This document shows, piece by piece, positions 12,372 through 24,184 of a stretch of DNA of 64,000 nucleotides (position 1 is its first letter; each line of letters begins with the position of its first letter). The notes below the pieces were generated by a model. It saw only the letters and a program-made list of their open reading frames with translations, had not been told where the DNA came from and ran no database searches. Made by a program: the position numbers and the translations under genes. This DNA is from Oidiodendron maius Zn (Eukaryota > Ascomycota > Leotiomycetes > Myxotrichaceae), in assembly GCA_000827325.1 (NCBI GenBank), contig KN832871.1, positions 1,364,001-1,428,000 on the forward strand. Reading direction: 5' to 3'.

Positions 12372-14126
12372 TCATGTTTGATCTGCCGGATCCTCATCGT
12401 CAGAGAATCCATTCCACTCCTCTTCACTCACTTCCTGTTCAATCCTATCGTGCTGCACACGTACTGGAAATCCAAGCAAATCTCGCACTAGGTGCCCTCG
12501 TTCATCACGTAGAAATTGAGCTTCCATATCCTCAGTGACAGGCGCTCGATCACGAACAAATCCTGCTAAGAAAAACCCCATTGTCGCATGTTCATCGCCC
12601 TTGTTAGCTCTAATGCATGCTTCCGCGAGCATAGTATTCTCCCCGCAAGCCACTTTTGATCCACGGATGGGCCACTCTCGCAACCCTCTTACTTGCTCGT
12701 CGCGTCTGAGGATCCGCCAGCCATGTTGTTTTGCTATATCTGAGGCGAGGGCGCGCTGAACCACGGATTCATTCTCCTCAGAGTGTACAGAGCAAGTGGA
12801 ATAGGTAATCTTACGTGCGGCGGGGAATTTGAAGGCGTGAAGGAGTAGCTGGAGCTGAAAGGCAGAGAGGGCTGCAAGTCTGGATTCAAGTTCATCCCCC
12901 GTATTAACTGAAGTAACGATTCCGTCATCATCGACCATAACGAGATCTTCATCCTCCTCCCTTTTTCGCTTCAGTCTCTCTTTACTCTTCTCAGGTGTTT
13001 TTGCTCCTTTCTTTGGGCCTTTGGATGCTGAAGCCCCACCAGATTCGAGGTCCGGGAGATGTAGTGGTGGCATCTCATCCCTCCCAATGATGCCACTCCC
13101 GGAACAACTTGGATCCAACAGCAGAGCTCCAACGTCTTTAAACGTAGGTGAATTTGGAGATGCTTTCAAAAAGTCCTGGCCTTGGTGGAGTGTGGTCCAT
13201 GTATCTGACCCCGCTAGATTGATCATCTTTTCTAGCGTTTTTGCCCGACCTTTATTTTTCTCAAAAGCATGGATCTTTTGGTTACACTCTCCAGGCTCAG
13301 AGCTATGAGAGAGGATGATGGCGGCAATATGCGTAGTTTTGTTGCCAGGCGCAGAACATGAGTCAATAACATCGCCATCTTCTGGTAATGGATCAAGGAG
13401 GTAAGCTGGAAAGCATGACGCTTTGTCTTGGAATATGATAGCTCCGGACTTATAGGCCGCACTACTCTGGACATCGACACATGGCGAAACGGCGATCAAG
13501 TTGGGTATATGAACATCGATATATATCTGCTTCGAATCTCGCTGCCGAACCCCATCGATAGTTATTCCACGCTCGCACTCTGCAAATGTCGTGTCGAGTT
13601 GATCTTCCAACGAGGTCTTTAGTGTATTGATTCTTACCCATCGAGGATATGGGGCCTCAGAGGTATCAGCTGGATTCTCTTGCCCAGATTCAATGTGGGC
13701 TTTCAAAGACTCAATAGAGCTCAGTTTTCTTCGGATCCTTGCCTTTGTCAACTCTGCTTGCAGTCTGCCTTTGTGACGCTCGATCGCTGTCCTAAGGCCA
13801 TGCGTCGCTGGGAGTGCAATGCCGCGTTTGGCTAATAGGAAGTCGTGGACTAGTAAAAGGGAGAGAATTGGCGACAACTAAAAGCATATCAGTATGCTTT
13901 CCAACGTAAAGAACAGTCCATATACCTTCCGCTCCAGGCGCAATATGTCGGCATTTTCAATAACTTCCTTCAATACTGGACTCCATTTGCAGGTTTCTAT
14001 CGCCAAGGCGTATACTTGTGCCGGTGGCGATTTGAGATCCTTCTTATTATATACTCGAGCTTTCAAGCTGCCACCTGCATTAGTAGGCGCCGTCAAAACG
14101 TCAGCTGCCTCATGATAGAGCGACAT
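12372..14126 (-). CDS. RCM1: 25S rRNA cytosine-C5 methyltransferase Rcm1 (NSUN5 type)
   Basis: Rcm1 methylates one cytosine of 25S rRNA (C2278 in yeast) in the nucleolus using S-adenosylmethionine. Two exons, 13926-14126 and 12372-13877, flank an intron at 13878-13925; the join is in phase and gives 568 residues. The NOL1/NOP2/Sun core shows PRWVRINTLKTSL, the SAM-binding loop DSCSAPGNKT (about residues 239-248), DPSCSGSG with the cysteine that releases the product (about 325), and TYSTCSVHSEENE with the catalytic cysteine (about 429). Between the last two is a basic insert with KRKREEDED that resembles a nuclear localisation signal. The N-terminus (MSLYHEAADVLT...) matches the helical RNA-recognition part of the family. 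Yeast Rcm1 has 490 aa; the extra length is mostly the insert. Identity is strong. Confidence 0.93.
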
Positions 14127-14631
14127 AGCATGTATGACGGAGCTCTAGCGTTCGTCCTGTAGTCACCTCGCTTTAGTATAACAGCGGATATCCATGTGAA
14201 GACAATTTTAACTTCATATGCCCATAAGTCAATGATCAACCGCATGAAGTTTCAGGCGGGATGAGAAAAGCTGGGGAGCGCATGAACTTTTATCCGCGTG
14301 GGGCAAAGAACTAACCTCGAGCACCCCGCCAACAAACACTGCTCACGATCTGGCTTCTATTCTACAACCTAGGTGCTTATAATACTAATCTAATATACAG
14401 TGATTATACATATATGTATCATTTAACCGTCTTAGGAATTCGCGATTATGGGTTATGTGGCAAAATTGACCTGAAAAATGGCCTTGGGTACTTTCGTACA
14501 ATGCATGTCGATTTAAGATGGTGGCATACACAGCAGTATCAATACAGGATGTTGAACCATCATATTATAAGCAGCCCTGGGTATCCTATTGAATAACTGT
14601 GAGGTCTTCTCCACTTATTTACAGCCAGTTA
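14127..14631. other. Intergenic region, RCM1 / TMEM205-like gene
   Basis: 505 bases upstream of RCM1 and downstream of the TMEM205-like gene. The middle (14370-14430) is AT-rich. No element recognised. Confidence 0.5.
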
Positions 14632-15382
14632 TTAAAGTCTCTCGGAAAGAGCAATGCCATACCACATTGTGCCAATGAGGGATGTGAGGTTCACCAAAGA
14701 AGATATACCGTGTACCCTACCAAACGCCTATGGAAGTTAGTAGATCAAAGGCAAATTCTTGTCATAATTCACTTACTCTATTCAATTTCACCATCTCTCT
14801 CGAGTGTGGAGGAGGATCGTAGGACCTCTTCCCATCCTTCGTTTCTAGAAACAAGGGTATTAGTTTGCACATTTATCTCTGCGATAGTTGATAATATGTA
14901 CCTTGAAGTTTCCGCTCCTTCATTATCCTTGCAGTTGCCGGCCTAAGGAATGCCAAATTCGCGAAGCCCGTTGCAAACATTAGGGCTAGAGGTGCTAAGA
15001 CACTCCATCGATTTCCCTCGGCAAGAGCCCCAAAGATTCCTGACGGTGTCGAGCCGGCGCCTGGATATGTCAGAGCCAGGAATACCGGAACTCCTGTCTG
15101 GATGCCAAAATATATGGGGAATATCCTTTGCTGCAAGCTCGAAAATTGCGGTCGCGGAAGAGTCTTGAAGGCTACTACTCCTCCAATAAAGCTCTGCAGG
15201 AGTCAGTCAATAGGAGAAACCTAATTTTAAAACAATTTACCAATACGTACCTGAAAGAATTCGGTTCCCAATAATGTCCCATACCTTGGATTGCATCAGC
15301 TTCTGTGAGAGCAAAGTTTCGAGCGTACATACGCAAGGACATGGTATGGAGCGGGAGTTATCAAGAATGAAAGGTCTGGCAT
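14632..15382 (-). CDS. TMEM205-like (DUF4149) small membrane protein
   Basis: A small protein of 179 residues in five exons: 15333-15382, 15251-15284, 14902-15193, 14777-14844 and 14632-14727. Every junction is GT-AG and all phases close. The start MPDLSFLITPAPYHVL and the following GTLLGTEFFQSFIGGVVAF, with RPQFSSLQQRIFPIYFG, are the pattern of the TMEM205/DUF4149 family. Four hydrophobic segments are expected: the second near PVFLALTYPG, the third near SVLAPLALMFATGFANLAF, the last near SLVNLTSLIGTMWYGIAL. Between helices 3 and 4 is a hydrophilic loop (RIMKERK...SYDPPPHSREM). Human TMEM205 is linked to cisplatin resistance; the fungal role is unknown. Its start lies 268 bp from that of Ku80, on the opposite strand, so the two probably share a promoter. 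Confidence 0.88.
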
Positions 15383-15650
15383 TGTGAAAGAGGATACGCA
15401 GCACAACAAAGGATAAACGAATTAAGATGTTCGCCGAGATGCTATTTGAAGGACTTGGTTTAGAGATGAGAAGAGAGTGTTGATAACAAATCGAGGACTT
15501 GATATGAGCAGTCCATGGAAAGTCGATTGCCGAGGTCACCTGACAGGGTGTTTCTGCGCGCGTCTGCCTGACCTCATACCGCGTCAACCAACATCCGTAG
15601 GCAAGTTCACACTTCAAATCTGTCTAGATTCTCTGCAGGGACAAGAGAGC
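15383..15650. promoter_or_regulatory. Divergent promoter, TMEM205-like gene / KU80
   Basis: 268 bp separate the two start codons. The Ku80 frame stays open upstream to 15477 with in-frame ATG codons at 15477 and 15504, but the family starts at MASKEATVYIVD, so these bases are more likely leader. A CACCTG hexamer lies at about 15538. Confidence 0.5.
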
Positions 15651-18178
15651 ATGGCCAGCAAAGAAGCTACGGTCTACATTGTGGACCAGGGGTCCTCCAC
15701 AGGAGAATGTCACAATGGTAGGGTCGAGAATGATCTCGACTTTGGGATGAGATATATCTGGGACAAGATTGCCGAGACGATGATTGCCAATAGGACGACG
15801 GCAGGCGTTGGGGTTATTGGGTTTCGTACAGATGCTACTGAAAACGAGCTAGCTGAGAGTGATCCTGACGCATACTCTAACATATCCGTCATGAAGCCTC
15901 TTGGCCCGATGGAAATGTCTCATCTTAAAGACTTACAACATAGGATCCAGCCCAGTGATACTGATACTGGGGATGCCGTATCCGCAATCGTTGTTGGAAT
16001 CCAGTTGATAGAAAAGTTCACAACTCTAAAGACCGGAAAACCTGGAAAGTTTGCTCGGAAGATTATTCTCCTCACGGACGGCCAAGGCGTTCTTGAGGAC
16101 GATGATATCGATCCCATTGCAGCAAGGATCAATGAGTTGGACATAGAGCTGGTGATAGTGTATGTCTTGCCGAGATACAATACAGATATTGGTCTTTGCT
16201 AAACTCGCTCAAGTGGTATTGATTTTGATGATGCCGAATATGGATTTATCGAGAAAGACAAGTCCTCCGTCAAAGTGAGTCCAGAGAACCTTTGAAAATA
16301 TACTCCGAGCTCATATAACACCAGGAGAGAAATGAAAAAATCCTCAAAGCCTTAGCCGACAAGTGCTCTAAGGGAATATTTGGGACTGTCGAAGAAGCTA
16401 TCGCCGACCTCTCAATCCCTCGCGTAAAGACCTTCAGGCCCTATTCTACTTTCAAAGGGCAGCTCAGCCTTGGTGATGCAATAAGATACCCCGAGACAGC
16501 TTTTCGTATTGACGTCGACCGATATTTCCGGGTCAAAGCTGCGAAGCCCGTCTCTGCTAGCAGCTTTGTAGTCCAGCAGCCAGGGAGTCAGCAAGCAACT
16601 CGAGATGCCGCTGAGATGCCAGAAGATCTGTCTGCGGTCAAGAATGCGAGAGCATACAAAATCAATGATCCAAGTGCTCCTGGGGGGAAGAAGGACGTTG
16701 ACCGCGAGGAGTTAGCAAAAGGGTACGAGTATGGGCGGACCGCCATACCCATCAGTGAGGCCGAGGAGAATGTCACAAAGCTGGAGACCTTTAGTAGCTT
16801 TGAGATAGTTGGTTTTATTCCTAATGACAAGGTATGCCTGATATCGCCTCGTGCAATAGTATTTCGTGCTAACGTTCATCAGTACGAGAAGTTCCTCAAT
16901 CTGGGAGAGAGCGGTATCACTATTGCGCAGAGAACGAATCCTAAAGCCGTAATGGCATTGTCATCCTTCATACACGCTCTCCACGAGCTGGACTCATATG
17001 CTGTGGCCAGAATCGTCGTAAAAGATGGAAAGGATCCTCAATTGTTGCTCCTCGCCCCGTCAATCGAACCCGACCTGGAAGCGTTGATTGACATACCGCT
17101 TCCCTTCGCCGAAGACGTCCGCGTGTACAGATTTCCCCCTTTGGATAGGGTCATTACGACATCTGGGGCCACCCTCACAAAGCATAGATATCTACCTAGC
17201 GACGAATTGGAAGATGCCATGAGCAACTTCGTCAACAACATGGACATATCCAAGTTTGGAAGAGATGATGATGAGTATAGGCTTCTTCACTGCTACTATA
17301 ATGTTGCCACTAACTCCTGCTAGCAATCCAACAGAGTACATGCCCATCGAAGACACCTACTCCCCTGTTGTACACAGAATCAGCCAAGCCATCCGGAGAC
17401 GCGGCGTGCAGCCCAACGAAGCCGTAACACCTCCCGCAGAAGTCCTCATAAAATACTCCGTCCCTCCCCCCGAACTCATCTCCCAATCCGGCCCGGCACT
17501 CCAGAATCTCATCGACGCCGCCGACGTCAAGAAAGGTACTCCCCATCCCCATATTCCCCTTATCCCTTACCCCAACACTAATCCACCACCCCCAGTCCCG
17601 CCCAAAACAAAAGGCAAACGCAGCCGCGCATCACCGCCCAAACCACTCTCCGGATTGGACGTTGAATCGCTCCTCACACACCCCAAAAAGTTCAAACTCA
17701 CCACCGTCAACACAATCCCGACCTTCAAACAGCTCCTCGCAGCAGCCGATTCACCCTCTCTCATCTCCCCCGCGGCCACACAGATGGGATCTGTGATCCA
17801 CGAACTTATAACGCGCAGTCTAGGCGACCAATTCTACGAACAAGCGTTGGAGAACTTATCTGTGTTACGGGAGCAGATGATTGAGTTCGAGGAGCCGGGC
17901 GTGTATAATGAGTATATCAGGGATTTGAAGGGAAGATTGCTAAAGGGGGAATTGGGCGAGGGCAGAAAAGATCTCTGGTTTCGGATTATGAGGGAGAGGA
18001 GGTTGGGCTTGATTGATAGGGAGACGGCGCCGGCGAGTGAGGTGGGGGAGGAAGAGGCCGCTGAGGTTGGTGGATTCTATTTTCTTTTCCCGTCACGTAT
18101 GAACGTGGGCTAATCCGAATTTTACAGTTCTACTCTATGAGATTGCAGACGGGCTTGCCCAGTCGTGCGAAGGAGTAG
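15651..18178 (+). CDS. KU80: Ku80 subunit of the Ku heterodimer
   Basis: Ku80 pairs with Ku70, rings DNA ends, starts non-homologous end joining and helps at telomeres. Seven exons fit: 15651-16159, 16214-16274, 16325-16831, 16883-17274, 17324-17535, 17596-18065 and 18128-18178. All junctions are GT-AG with closing phases, giving 733 residues (A. fumigatus Ku80 is close to this size). The start MASKEATVYIVD begins the von Willebrand A-like domain, which includes RKIILLTDGQG and ELVIVGIDFDD. The Ku beta-barrel core covers the middle (FEIVGFIPNDKYEKFLNLGE, then DNPTEYMPIEDTYSP). The C-terminal domain has FKQLLAAADSPSLISP and LGDQFYEQALENLSVLREQ. The intron 16832-16882 is 51 nt and has no stop in frame, so a naive reading would retain it. 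Divergent from the TMEM205-like gene. Confidence 0.95.
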
Positions 18179-19016
18179 GATGGATGGCCTGTTATTGTTG
18201 GGGAGCGGGCGTAAAATAGAGGGAGATGCCTTATATGGGCTAAAGATGTACATGTCTCGTTCAGGAGTGGAAATGGCGTTAAGATAGCTATCAAGATCAT
18301 ATAAAAGATCTGCTTGCAACAATGCGGGATAGATATGGGATATCGGGTCACCACGAGGTCACAAGAACATGAGAGGCGTCATAGGAGCAGAACCAGGTCG
18401 ATGCATTATCAGTCTCAAGTAGCAATTAAGCCCTCAAAACAAATCCGCTTCCCTAGCTAAACCACCCAAAAAAAATCTCTGCCCCATCCATTTCGTATTT
18501 GCGTTAGGACGATTATTGCACGTCCATATTTTACCACCACCTCCCTTCCAAAAGCTGATTAAATATACACACGCGTAATAACGCCGTGAGTTGTGAGACG
18601 TGAGTTCCACGTCGTAGGTACCGTGCCACCCCATCCAACGACATTCGTTAGTAAGAAGTCATCTTCGTAAATTCCCCGAGTTCCGTCCCGGCCCAGGGCA
18701 AGTGGAGTGGTGTTGAATGTTGAAAGTAAAATATATGTGCAGGATATAAAAAGGGTGCAACCGAGCGCACGAGACTTGGCACAGGCTCAAGGGAGCAATC
18801 CCATGTTGACAAGAAGAATATAACAAAACGCCGTGCCCGTCGATCCATGTCTGATTGTTGAAGACCACGGCCGAATTCCCCAGAACCAATCCTTCAGAAC
18901 AGAAGATCCGAGCGTGCTAAAAATTCCAGTCGATCGATGCGCGCCGGCAGATCGGGACGCTAACATTCCATTACCGCCGCCATTTATGCACCCACCCATT
19001 TAACGCCGTGTATGCA
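18179..19016. other. Convergent intergenic region, KU80 / STB3
   Basis: 838 bases holding the two 3' flanks. Several short minus-strand ORFs overlap here but have no family likeness. Nothing else recognised. Confidence 0.55.
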
Positions 19017-20147
19017 TTATACAGAACCAAGTCGCAAAAGGGCCTCGACGGCCTCCCGTTCCTGAGAATCAGAGGCCATGCCGAGGCAAGAGAAATCAAT
19101 GTTGTTGGGCTGCGGTGCCGTCCGCAGAGGCACCGACTTCGCCAAGGCGAGAGAGGGCCCGCCACCGCGGTGGGAGCCCCCAGAATAGACGTGGGAGGCG
19201 AGGAAGTTCCGGTTGGGTCCGGAGGCAGAGTAAGAGGCGGCGCGCAGGGCTGCCGCACCCACCGCTGCCCAATCCTCGTCGTCCGTCACGTCTTCTGGGT
19301 CGTCGCCCATGATGTCATCCTCCGGCGGCGCCTCTGACGAGGAGCAAGACGCTTCGCCGTCGAAAGACATCTTGTCAGCCTCGTGTTCGAGCATCATCGT
19401 ATCTATGTCGTCGCGCGAGACGACCGAGTCGCCAGCCCAGCTGGAGACGGGCGCGTTCAGTCGCGTCCTATCAAAGGAGAAGCGGCTGGTCTTCGCGATG
19501 GGCATCCCCGCCGAGTACGAGGATGGCACGCTCGGTGGTGGTGACTGCTGCGCGTGCCTGCCTTTCGCAGCGGAGCCGCCTTTCAGCTGCTTCGCGTCCC
19601 ACCGTCCCCATCCAACCTTCTCGAACTTCACATCGCCCTTCAACCCAGCCCCCTCTCCTCCGCTGCCTCGGCCTTCCAGGGCGCCAACCACGAGCCTCCG
19701 TGCCTTCGCCGGCGGGATCGAGGCGAAGCCTGGGACGGAGGTGGTCAGGTAGCCGGTGATGTGGCGAATGGCCAAGGGGCCGTGAGCCAGGAGGATCGCT
19801 GGCAAATGGTGCTTCGCCAGAAGGGTAGGCGTGATGCTCCCCGCCATCTCCAACCCCGGAGAGCCGAGATCATCGTGTCCGCCCTCGCCATCATGGCCGC
19901 TGCCGTCGGGCCCGTCGTGGAGGTCAAGGTCAGAATCGACATGTTCCAGGGCGACTTGGGCGGCCGCCGCGCGCGTCTCGTAGGCTTTGAGACCGTGCGG
20001 TGGGAGAGATGGCGATATAGAGTTGGGAGGAGTCGGGAGAGGATGATGGGCCTTCGTGACGGGGACGCTCCTGGCCGCTACAGCAGCGAAGCTGTCTCGG
20101 CCAAAGTGCATGGGGATGTCGCGGGCGGTGGGAGCCATGGCAGCCAT
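19017..20147 (-). CDS. STB3: Stb3-type Sin3-binding / rRNA-processing-element regulator
   Basis: In yeast Stb3 binds Sin3 and the RRPE element of ribosome-biogenesis promoters and is relieved by TORC1/Sch9 signalling. The diagnostic Stb3 domain spans SITPTLLAKHHLPAILLAHG, LAIRHITGYLTTSVPGFAS, PPAKARRLVVGALEGRG and FEKVGWGRWDAKQ, roughly residues 100-195 from the start used here. Before it is LPTPPNSISPSLPPH; after it are a Ser-rich region with RFSFDRTRLNAPVSS and an acidic patch (DDIMGDDPEDVTDDEDW). I chose the ATG at 20147 (MAAMAPTARDIPMHF) because the frame upstream, open to 20333, has no family resemblance; that gives 376 residues, or 438 with the upstream ATG. Single exon, GC-rich. Confidence 0.85.
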   Translation of the reverse strand: MAAMAPTARDIPMHFGRDSFAAVAARSVPVTKAHHPLPTPPNSISPSLPPHGLKAYETRAAAAQVALEHVDSDLDLHDGPDGSGHDGEGGHDDLGSPGLEMAGSITPTLLAKHHLPAILLAHGPLAIRHITGYLTTSVPGFASIPPAKARRLVVGALEGRGSGGEGAGLKGDVKFEKVGWGRWDAKQLKGGSAAKGRHAQQSPPPSVPSSYSAGMPIAKTSRFSFDRTRLNAPVSSWAGDSVVSRDDIDTMMLEHEADKMSFDGEASCSSSEAPPEDDIMGDDPEDVTDDEDWAAVGAAALRAASYSASGPNRNFLASHVYSGGSHRGGGPSLALAKSVPLRTAPQPNNIDFSCLGMASDSQEREAVEALLRLGSV

Positions 20148-21546
20148 GATTGCAGGAGAGATGCGATCGGACGTTTCCCTATCGACACACGAGATGCGGT
20201 TAGCAACAAGAGATTCAGAGCGCGACGATGGGATATGGCGCTGCGGTGGCGGCATGTGTGTTTGTAGAGCTGACTCACTTCGACTATGCGAGAGAAACGT
20301 TGCGACAGTGCTTTTCCGGGCGCGACACAGCAACGAAATGAATCAGGTGGGCGCGGGCGAGGAGGGAGCCGAGAGCCACGGTGAGAAGATCAAGGAGGAA
20401 GAGGCGGCGATGGTGGATGCGCGTTCAGAGAGAGACGTCGATGGAAACGCCTTGGGAGCCGATAGAGAAAGACGGGAGAGCAAAAGGCGAGGGCGCGATA
20501 AAGGCCGGAGAGAAGGGCGATGGACAAATTAGGTATTTTTGAAAATGACGACAGAGACGAATGACGAGGAAGTGGCAAAGCAGTAGAGGAAGGTTAGTGG
20601 CGCTTCAGTTTCCAGTGGTCTTGTTGTGTGGTGGATATGGTATTGTTGATGTTGCTGGAGAAGGAGAGAGAAGGCGCGAGAGGTTGCGGCCCGGGCAGCT
20701 TATCTTGTGATATACTCTCGCGGCCTCTGACTCGCTCTCGCTCCCGTCACGACGACCACGACGACCACCTACATCGGAGCATGGCCTCCTCGTCGCCCAG
20801 CACAGTAAGACACCACGCAGCCTAGGTACATCCGCATCGCACGGTACATAGGATCCTGCACATGGCCATCCAGTGAGCACCGCACGCTACCTCAGAGTAC
20901 GAGACCCTTCTCAGCTCCTTCCATGCATCCACGGGTATTGCTCAGGTCCCGGCCTCCCCCCCCCCTTTCTCGAGACCTGATCACCCCATCCCATCATCAA
21001 TGCCTGATCTTTACTCGATGATGTGGCCGCGAAAGAACTCCATCATCCCAGAGACATTTTCCATGCCCCTTCCAGCCCCGCCTTGATCGCCTCCAATTCG
21101 GTTGACGTCGACGCCGTTCCATGCTTTCCTGGCGCTGGTGCTTTTCCCAGCATACGGCAGCCTCTACCCAAGACAAAGTGTCAACCCCACGCTGCTCCCA
21201 CGTTGTCTCGCTGTGTCTGCCCGATTGGAAGGCGACTGACTCTATGGTCGCCCTGCACTGACATCGCCCTGCCCGTTCATTGATGGATGGGTTGATTGAT
21301 TGATTTGAAAGATCGCTGGATGCCATGCCAATTGATTAATTCGATTTGCTACCGCTTCCTTTCTCCACCGTATTTTCTGCCTGTCTCCTGATATTCCCCC
21401 CTCTCCAATCGTGATGGCCTGATGCCGTCCGTGGAATTATCGCGCAACATCCCACGGGTAGAGCCGGATCAAGGGAAGATACGTTCTACACATCACAGTA
21501 CATATCCTAGGTACGTACTTTTTATAGCAACGCAGTCGTAAGTTAG
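20148..21546. promoter_or_regulatory. Upstream region of STB3 and 3' flank of TOP3
   Basis: 1.4 kb. The part next to STB3 is GC-rich and may be leader. There is a C run at 20956-20965 and a small tandem repeat of TTGA at 21287-21303. ORFs of up to 158 codons are antisense or composition artefacts. Confidence 0.45.
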
Positions 21547-23866
21547 TCACGCCCCAGCTCCACCATTGAGCACGTATCGTCGACACGACTACACACATGC
21601 ACAAAGGTAGTCAGTTCACAGTGCCGCACACCCGGTGGCCGGGCCAAGAAACATAACAAAATAGAAATAGACAGAGGGACAATTGACGTACCGCCTTGAG
21701 CAACTCGACCCTCTCTTTCGACTCGAGGAAGACGCTCTTGTACTGCCGCACGCTCTCTCGCATCACCTCCCCTCGTGACACCCGCCCCTCACAGATGGCC
21801 TTAAGTCGCTGCTCCAGCTCCTTGCGCAGGAAAGGCTTGCTGAGGCTCGTCTCCAGGCCCATCCGGTCGTAACCCTCTACCAGCGCGACTCCCAGCGTCG
21901 ACGGGATGAATTCCTCCACGCCACCCGTCCCGCCCTCACTGCCACGACCACCCCCCGCCCCTCCTCGCCGGCCCCCTCGACCCCCTCTAGCCTCGCGTCC
22001 AGTGGGAGCTTCTGCTCCTTCTCCCTCACCATCGTTAAACCCTCGGCTCCGACCTCCTCCTCCTCCTGCCCTGGGTCGTGTAAAGACGTAGTTGCGGCCC
22101 TTGACCTTGGCGATGTGCTCCGCCATCGTGGCATCCGTGCCGATCCCATTGGCATCCATCAAGGCAATCAGGTCTGGTTCAGTCAAGTAGCCCGGGGCGC
22201 ACGTCTGCCCATCGGTGATCATGGCCTCTGTCGGCTCTAACCTTTCGCCCAGCATGAAGTTGGGCAGCATGGTGCTATTGGTCCAGTTCTCATATGGATA
22301 AACGTTGAGGTAGTTTCGTTCCAATACGATCACTCCACGTGTGTGGAAGATTTCGTCTCCATACTCGAGCTCGATGTCCGTGGCTTGACCTTTGGCGTCC
22401 TCAGAGCAGCAAGCCAGGAACCGCCGCGTGATAAATTCGTACAATCGTCCCTCTTCTGGTCTCAGCCCTGTAGGGGCGCAATATGCTATAGGATGGATGG
22501 GCGGGTGTGCCTTGTCGTCGTGTCTCCCCTCCCGAGGTTGCTTAAATGCCCCGTTGACTAGATTCTGAGCGAATGCTCCCCACCGATTGTCTTGGGTCTG
22601 CTTCTCCACCAGGGCCATCAAGTTCATGCCTTTGTCAAACCTGTCCGTTTCCGTGCGAGGATAACTGATGAAACCCTTGTTATACAGACTCTCGGCAATG
22701 GTCATCGCTTGTTGGCTGGTCATTCGAAGCAACCGGCTAGCTACCTTCTGCAGCTCGACAGTAGTCAAGGGAAGTGGCTTCCATTTACTCGTAGGCTTCT
22801 CCTGTACCTTGGTCACTCGTGCAGTCTTTGCAGCAATGCATCTCTCGAATAGGATTATAACTGTTGCGCGATCGAAGAGGCGGTTTCGTGCCCAGGTGAA
22901 GACTACATTAATGTCGTCTCTCTTATGTGTGACCCTGATTCCCCAGAAAGGCTCCGGTACAAAGCTTTTCACCCTAAAGTAACGATCTACGACGAATCCA
23001 AGAGTAGGGAATTGGCAGGACCCTATGGTTGAATTAGCACTGTATTGTTCCATATACAAATACGAATGGAAGGCTGACCATAGCTGATTGTGGCGTCGCC
23101 GAGGGGGCCACCCAGCGCTCGGAGAGTTGTAGTCTGAAATCGCGTGAAGGCATACCCAATCCGCAAATCGAGCTCAATGCGAACAGCAACGGCATCCACC
23201 TGTCGCTCATCGAGATCGATTGGGTGTTTTGCCGCCCGAATGACATGTCTGTATAAGGTGAGTGAGAGCCTTTAAGACGGAAGGATGGACTTACGCTCGC
23301 TCAATATTACTGAATCTCGCTCTCTTGATCTCAAGCCGGTTATTGCCCTTTAGAGCCTCCTGCCTTACCTCACTGCCAATATACTCTCCTTCGCGGTCAC
23401 AATCGGTCCAGATAAAGAGGGCTCTGGATCCTCTTGCCAGGCGTTCAATATTCGTAGACACGGCTTTATTATCCTGGAAATATGATTAGGAATAGACCAA
23501 CCACCAGTAAGAAGACAAACCTCATCAATAGTAACATGAACGGGACCGTCGAAGAGCTTTTCAGGGGGTGGATAGTTCCAATCATTAAACTCCGGCCCGA
23601 AGTCTAGCTTGGTCAAATGCCCACTCACGCAGGTCATTACCGCGTTGCAATTGCCCCATGGCGGACCAAAGTCGAAGGTAAACGAGTAATTTTTGATGTA
23701 GGTGCTGCCTGTATTGGCCTAGATGCATGCCTCAGTTGAGGAACATAGCATGTATATAAACTTCTGATTCTCAACTTACGGTCTGGTATTGCCCACCGGA
23801 GAGGTGACCTGCTACAGCCTTGGCAATTGAAGGCTTCTCGGCCACGCACAGTATCTTGCCAGGCAT
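21547..23866 (-). CDS. TOP3: DNA topoisomerase III (type IA)
   Basis: Top3 works with the Sgs1/BLM helicase and Rmi1 to dissolve double Holliday junctions. Six exons fit: 23780-23866, 23521-23718, 23295-23473, 23079-23248, 21692-23022 and 21547-21588; the frame closes for 668 residues (yeast 656). The Toprim domain opens with MPGKILCVAEKPSIAKAVAG and contains IWTDCDREGEYIG, the metal-binding DxD. The active-site tyrosine is in GFISYPRTETDRF, about residue 332. GIGTDATMAEHIAKVKGRNYV is the usual core motif. Between it and FIPSTLGVALVEGYDRMG lies a Gly/Arg-rich insert of about 50 residues. The last exon (SCRRYVLNGGAGA) is inferred: it replaces a read-through tail with an in-phase GT-AG join, and is less certain than the rest. 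The donor at 23078 (GTCAGC) is weak but the join gives SYGSCQFPTLGFVVDRY, which the family requires. Confidence 0.93.
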
Positions 23867-24184
23867 GATTTCAAAATCTCTTCCGCACATCCATCATCTC
23901 GAGGAGCTGATGTAACTGTAGACGCGTTGGAGGAAGGCATCAAACGCAGTATCAAAGATTGGTGCGATTCTTCCAGCAACCAACTTGGCGCATCAGGAAA
24001 CGGCACTCTCTAAATTTCAGAGTCGAAAATTCCAAATCAGTGAGGATAGTTTATTAAATAGTATTTCTGACCATAGGGTCCCTCTGTTTCCCCTGTTGCA
24101 ATTTCTAACTTCTTCACAGAGATGAGCCTGAAAATTTATGTTACCGTGAAGTTATGCGCAAGGTAAATAATCACCGAATCACCA
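23867..24184. promoter_or_regulatory. Upstream region of TOP3
   Basis: 318 bases between the TOP3 start and the inverted-repeat insert. The insertion therefore limits the compact TOP3 promoter to about 0.3 kb. No specific element seen. Confidence 0.4.

Noticed and set aside
15477-15650. N-terminal extension of Ku80 by 58 residues
   Set aside because: In frame, but Ku80 proteins begin at MASKEATVYIVD; the extension has no family likeness and removes most of the shared promoter.
19309-20532. Plus-strand ORFs of 147, 237 and 158 codons
   Set aside because: Antisense to STB3 and its leader; high GC keeps all frames open.
21597-21690. Read-through C-terminus of Top3 (VRQLSLCLFLFC...)
   Set aside because: It starts at a GTACGT donor and a GT-AG join to 21588 gives a basic tail more like the family; the read-through is hydrophobic and unlike it.
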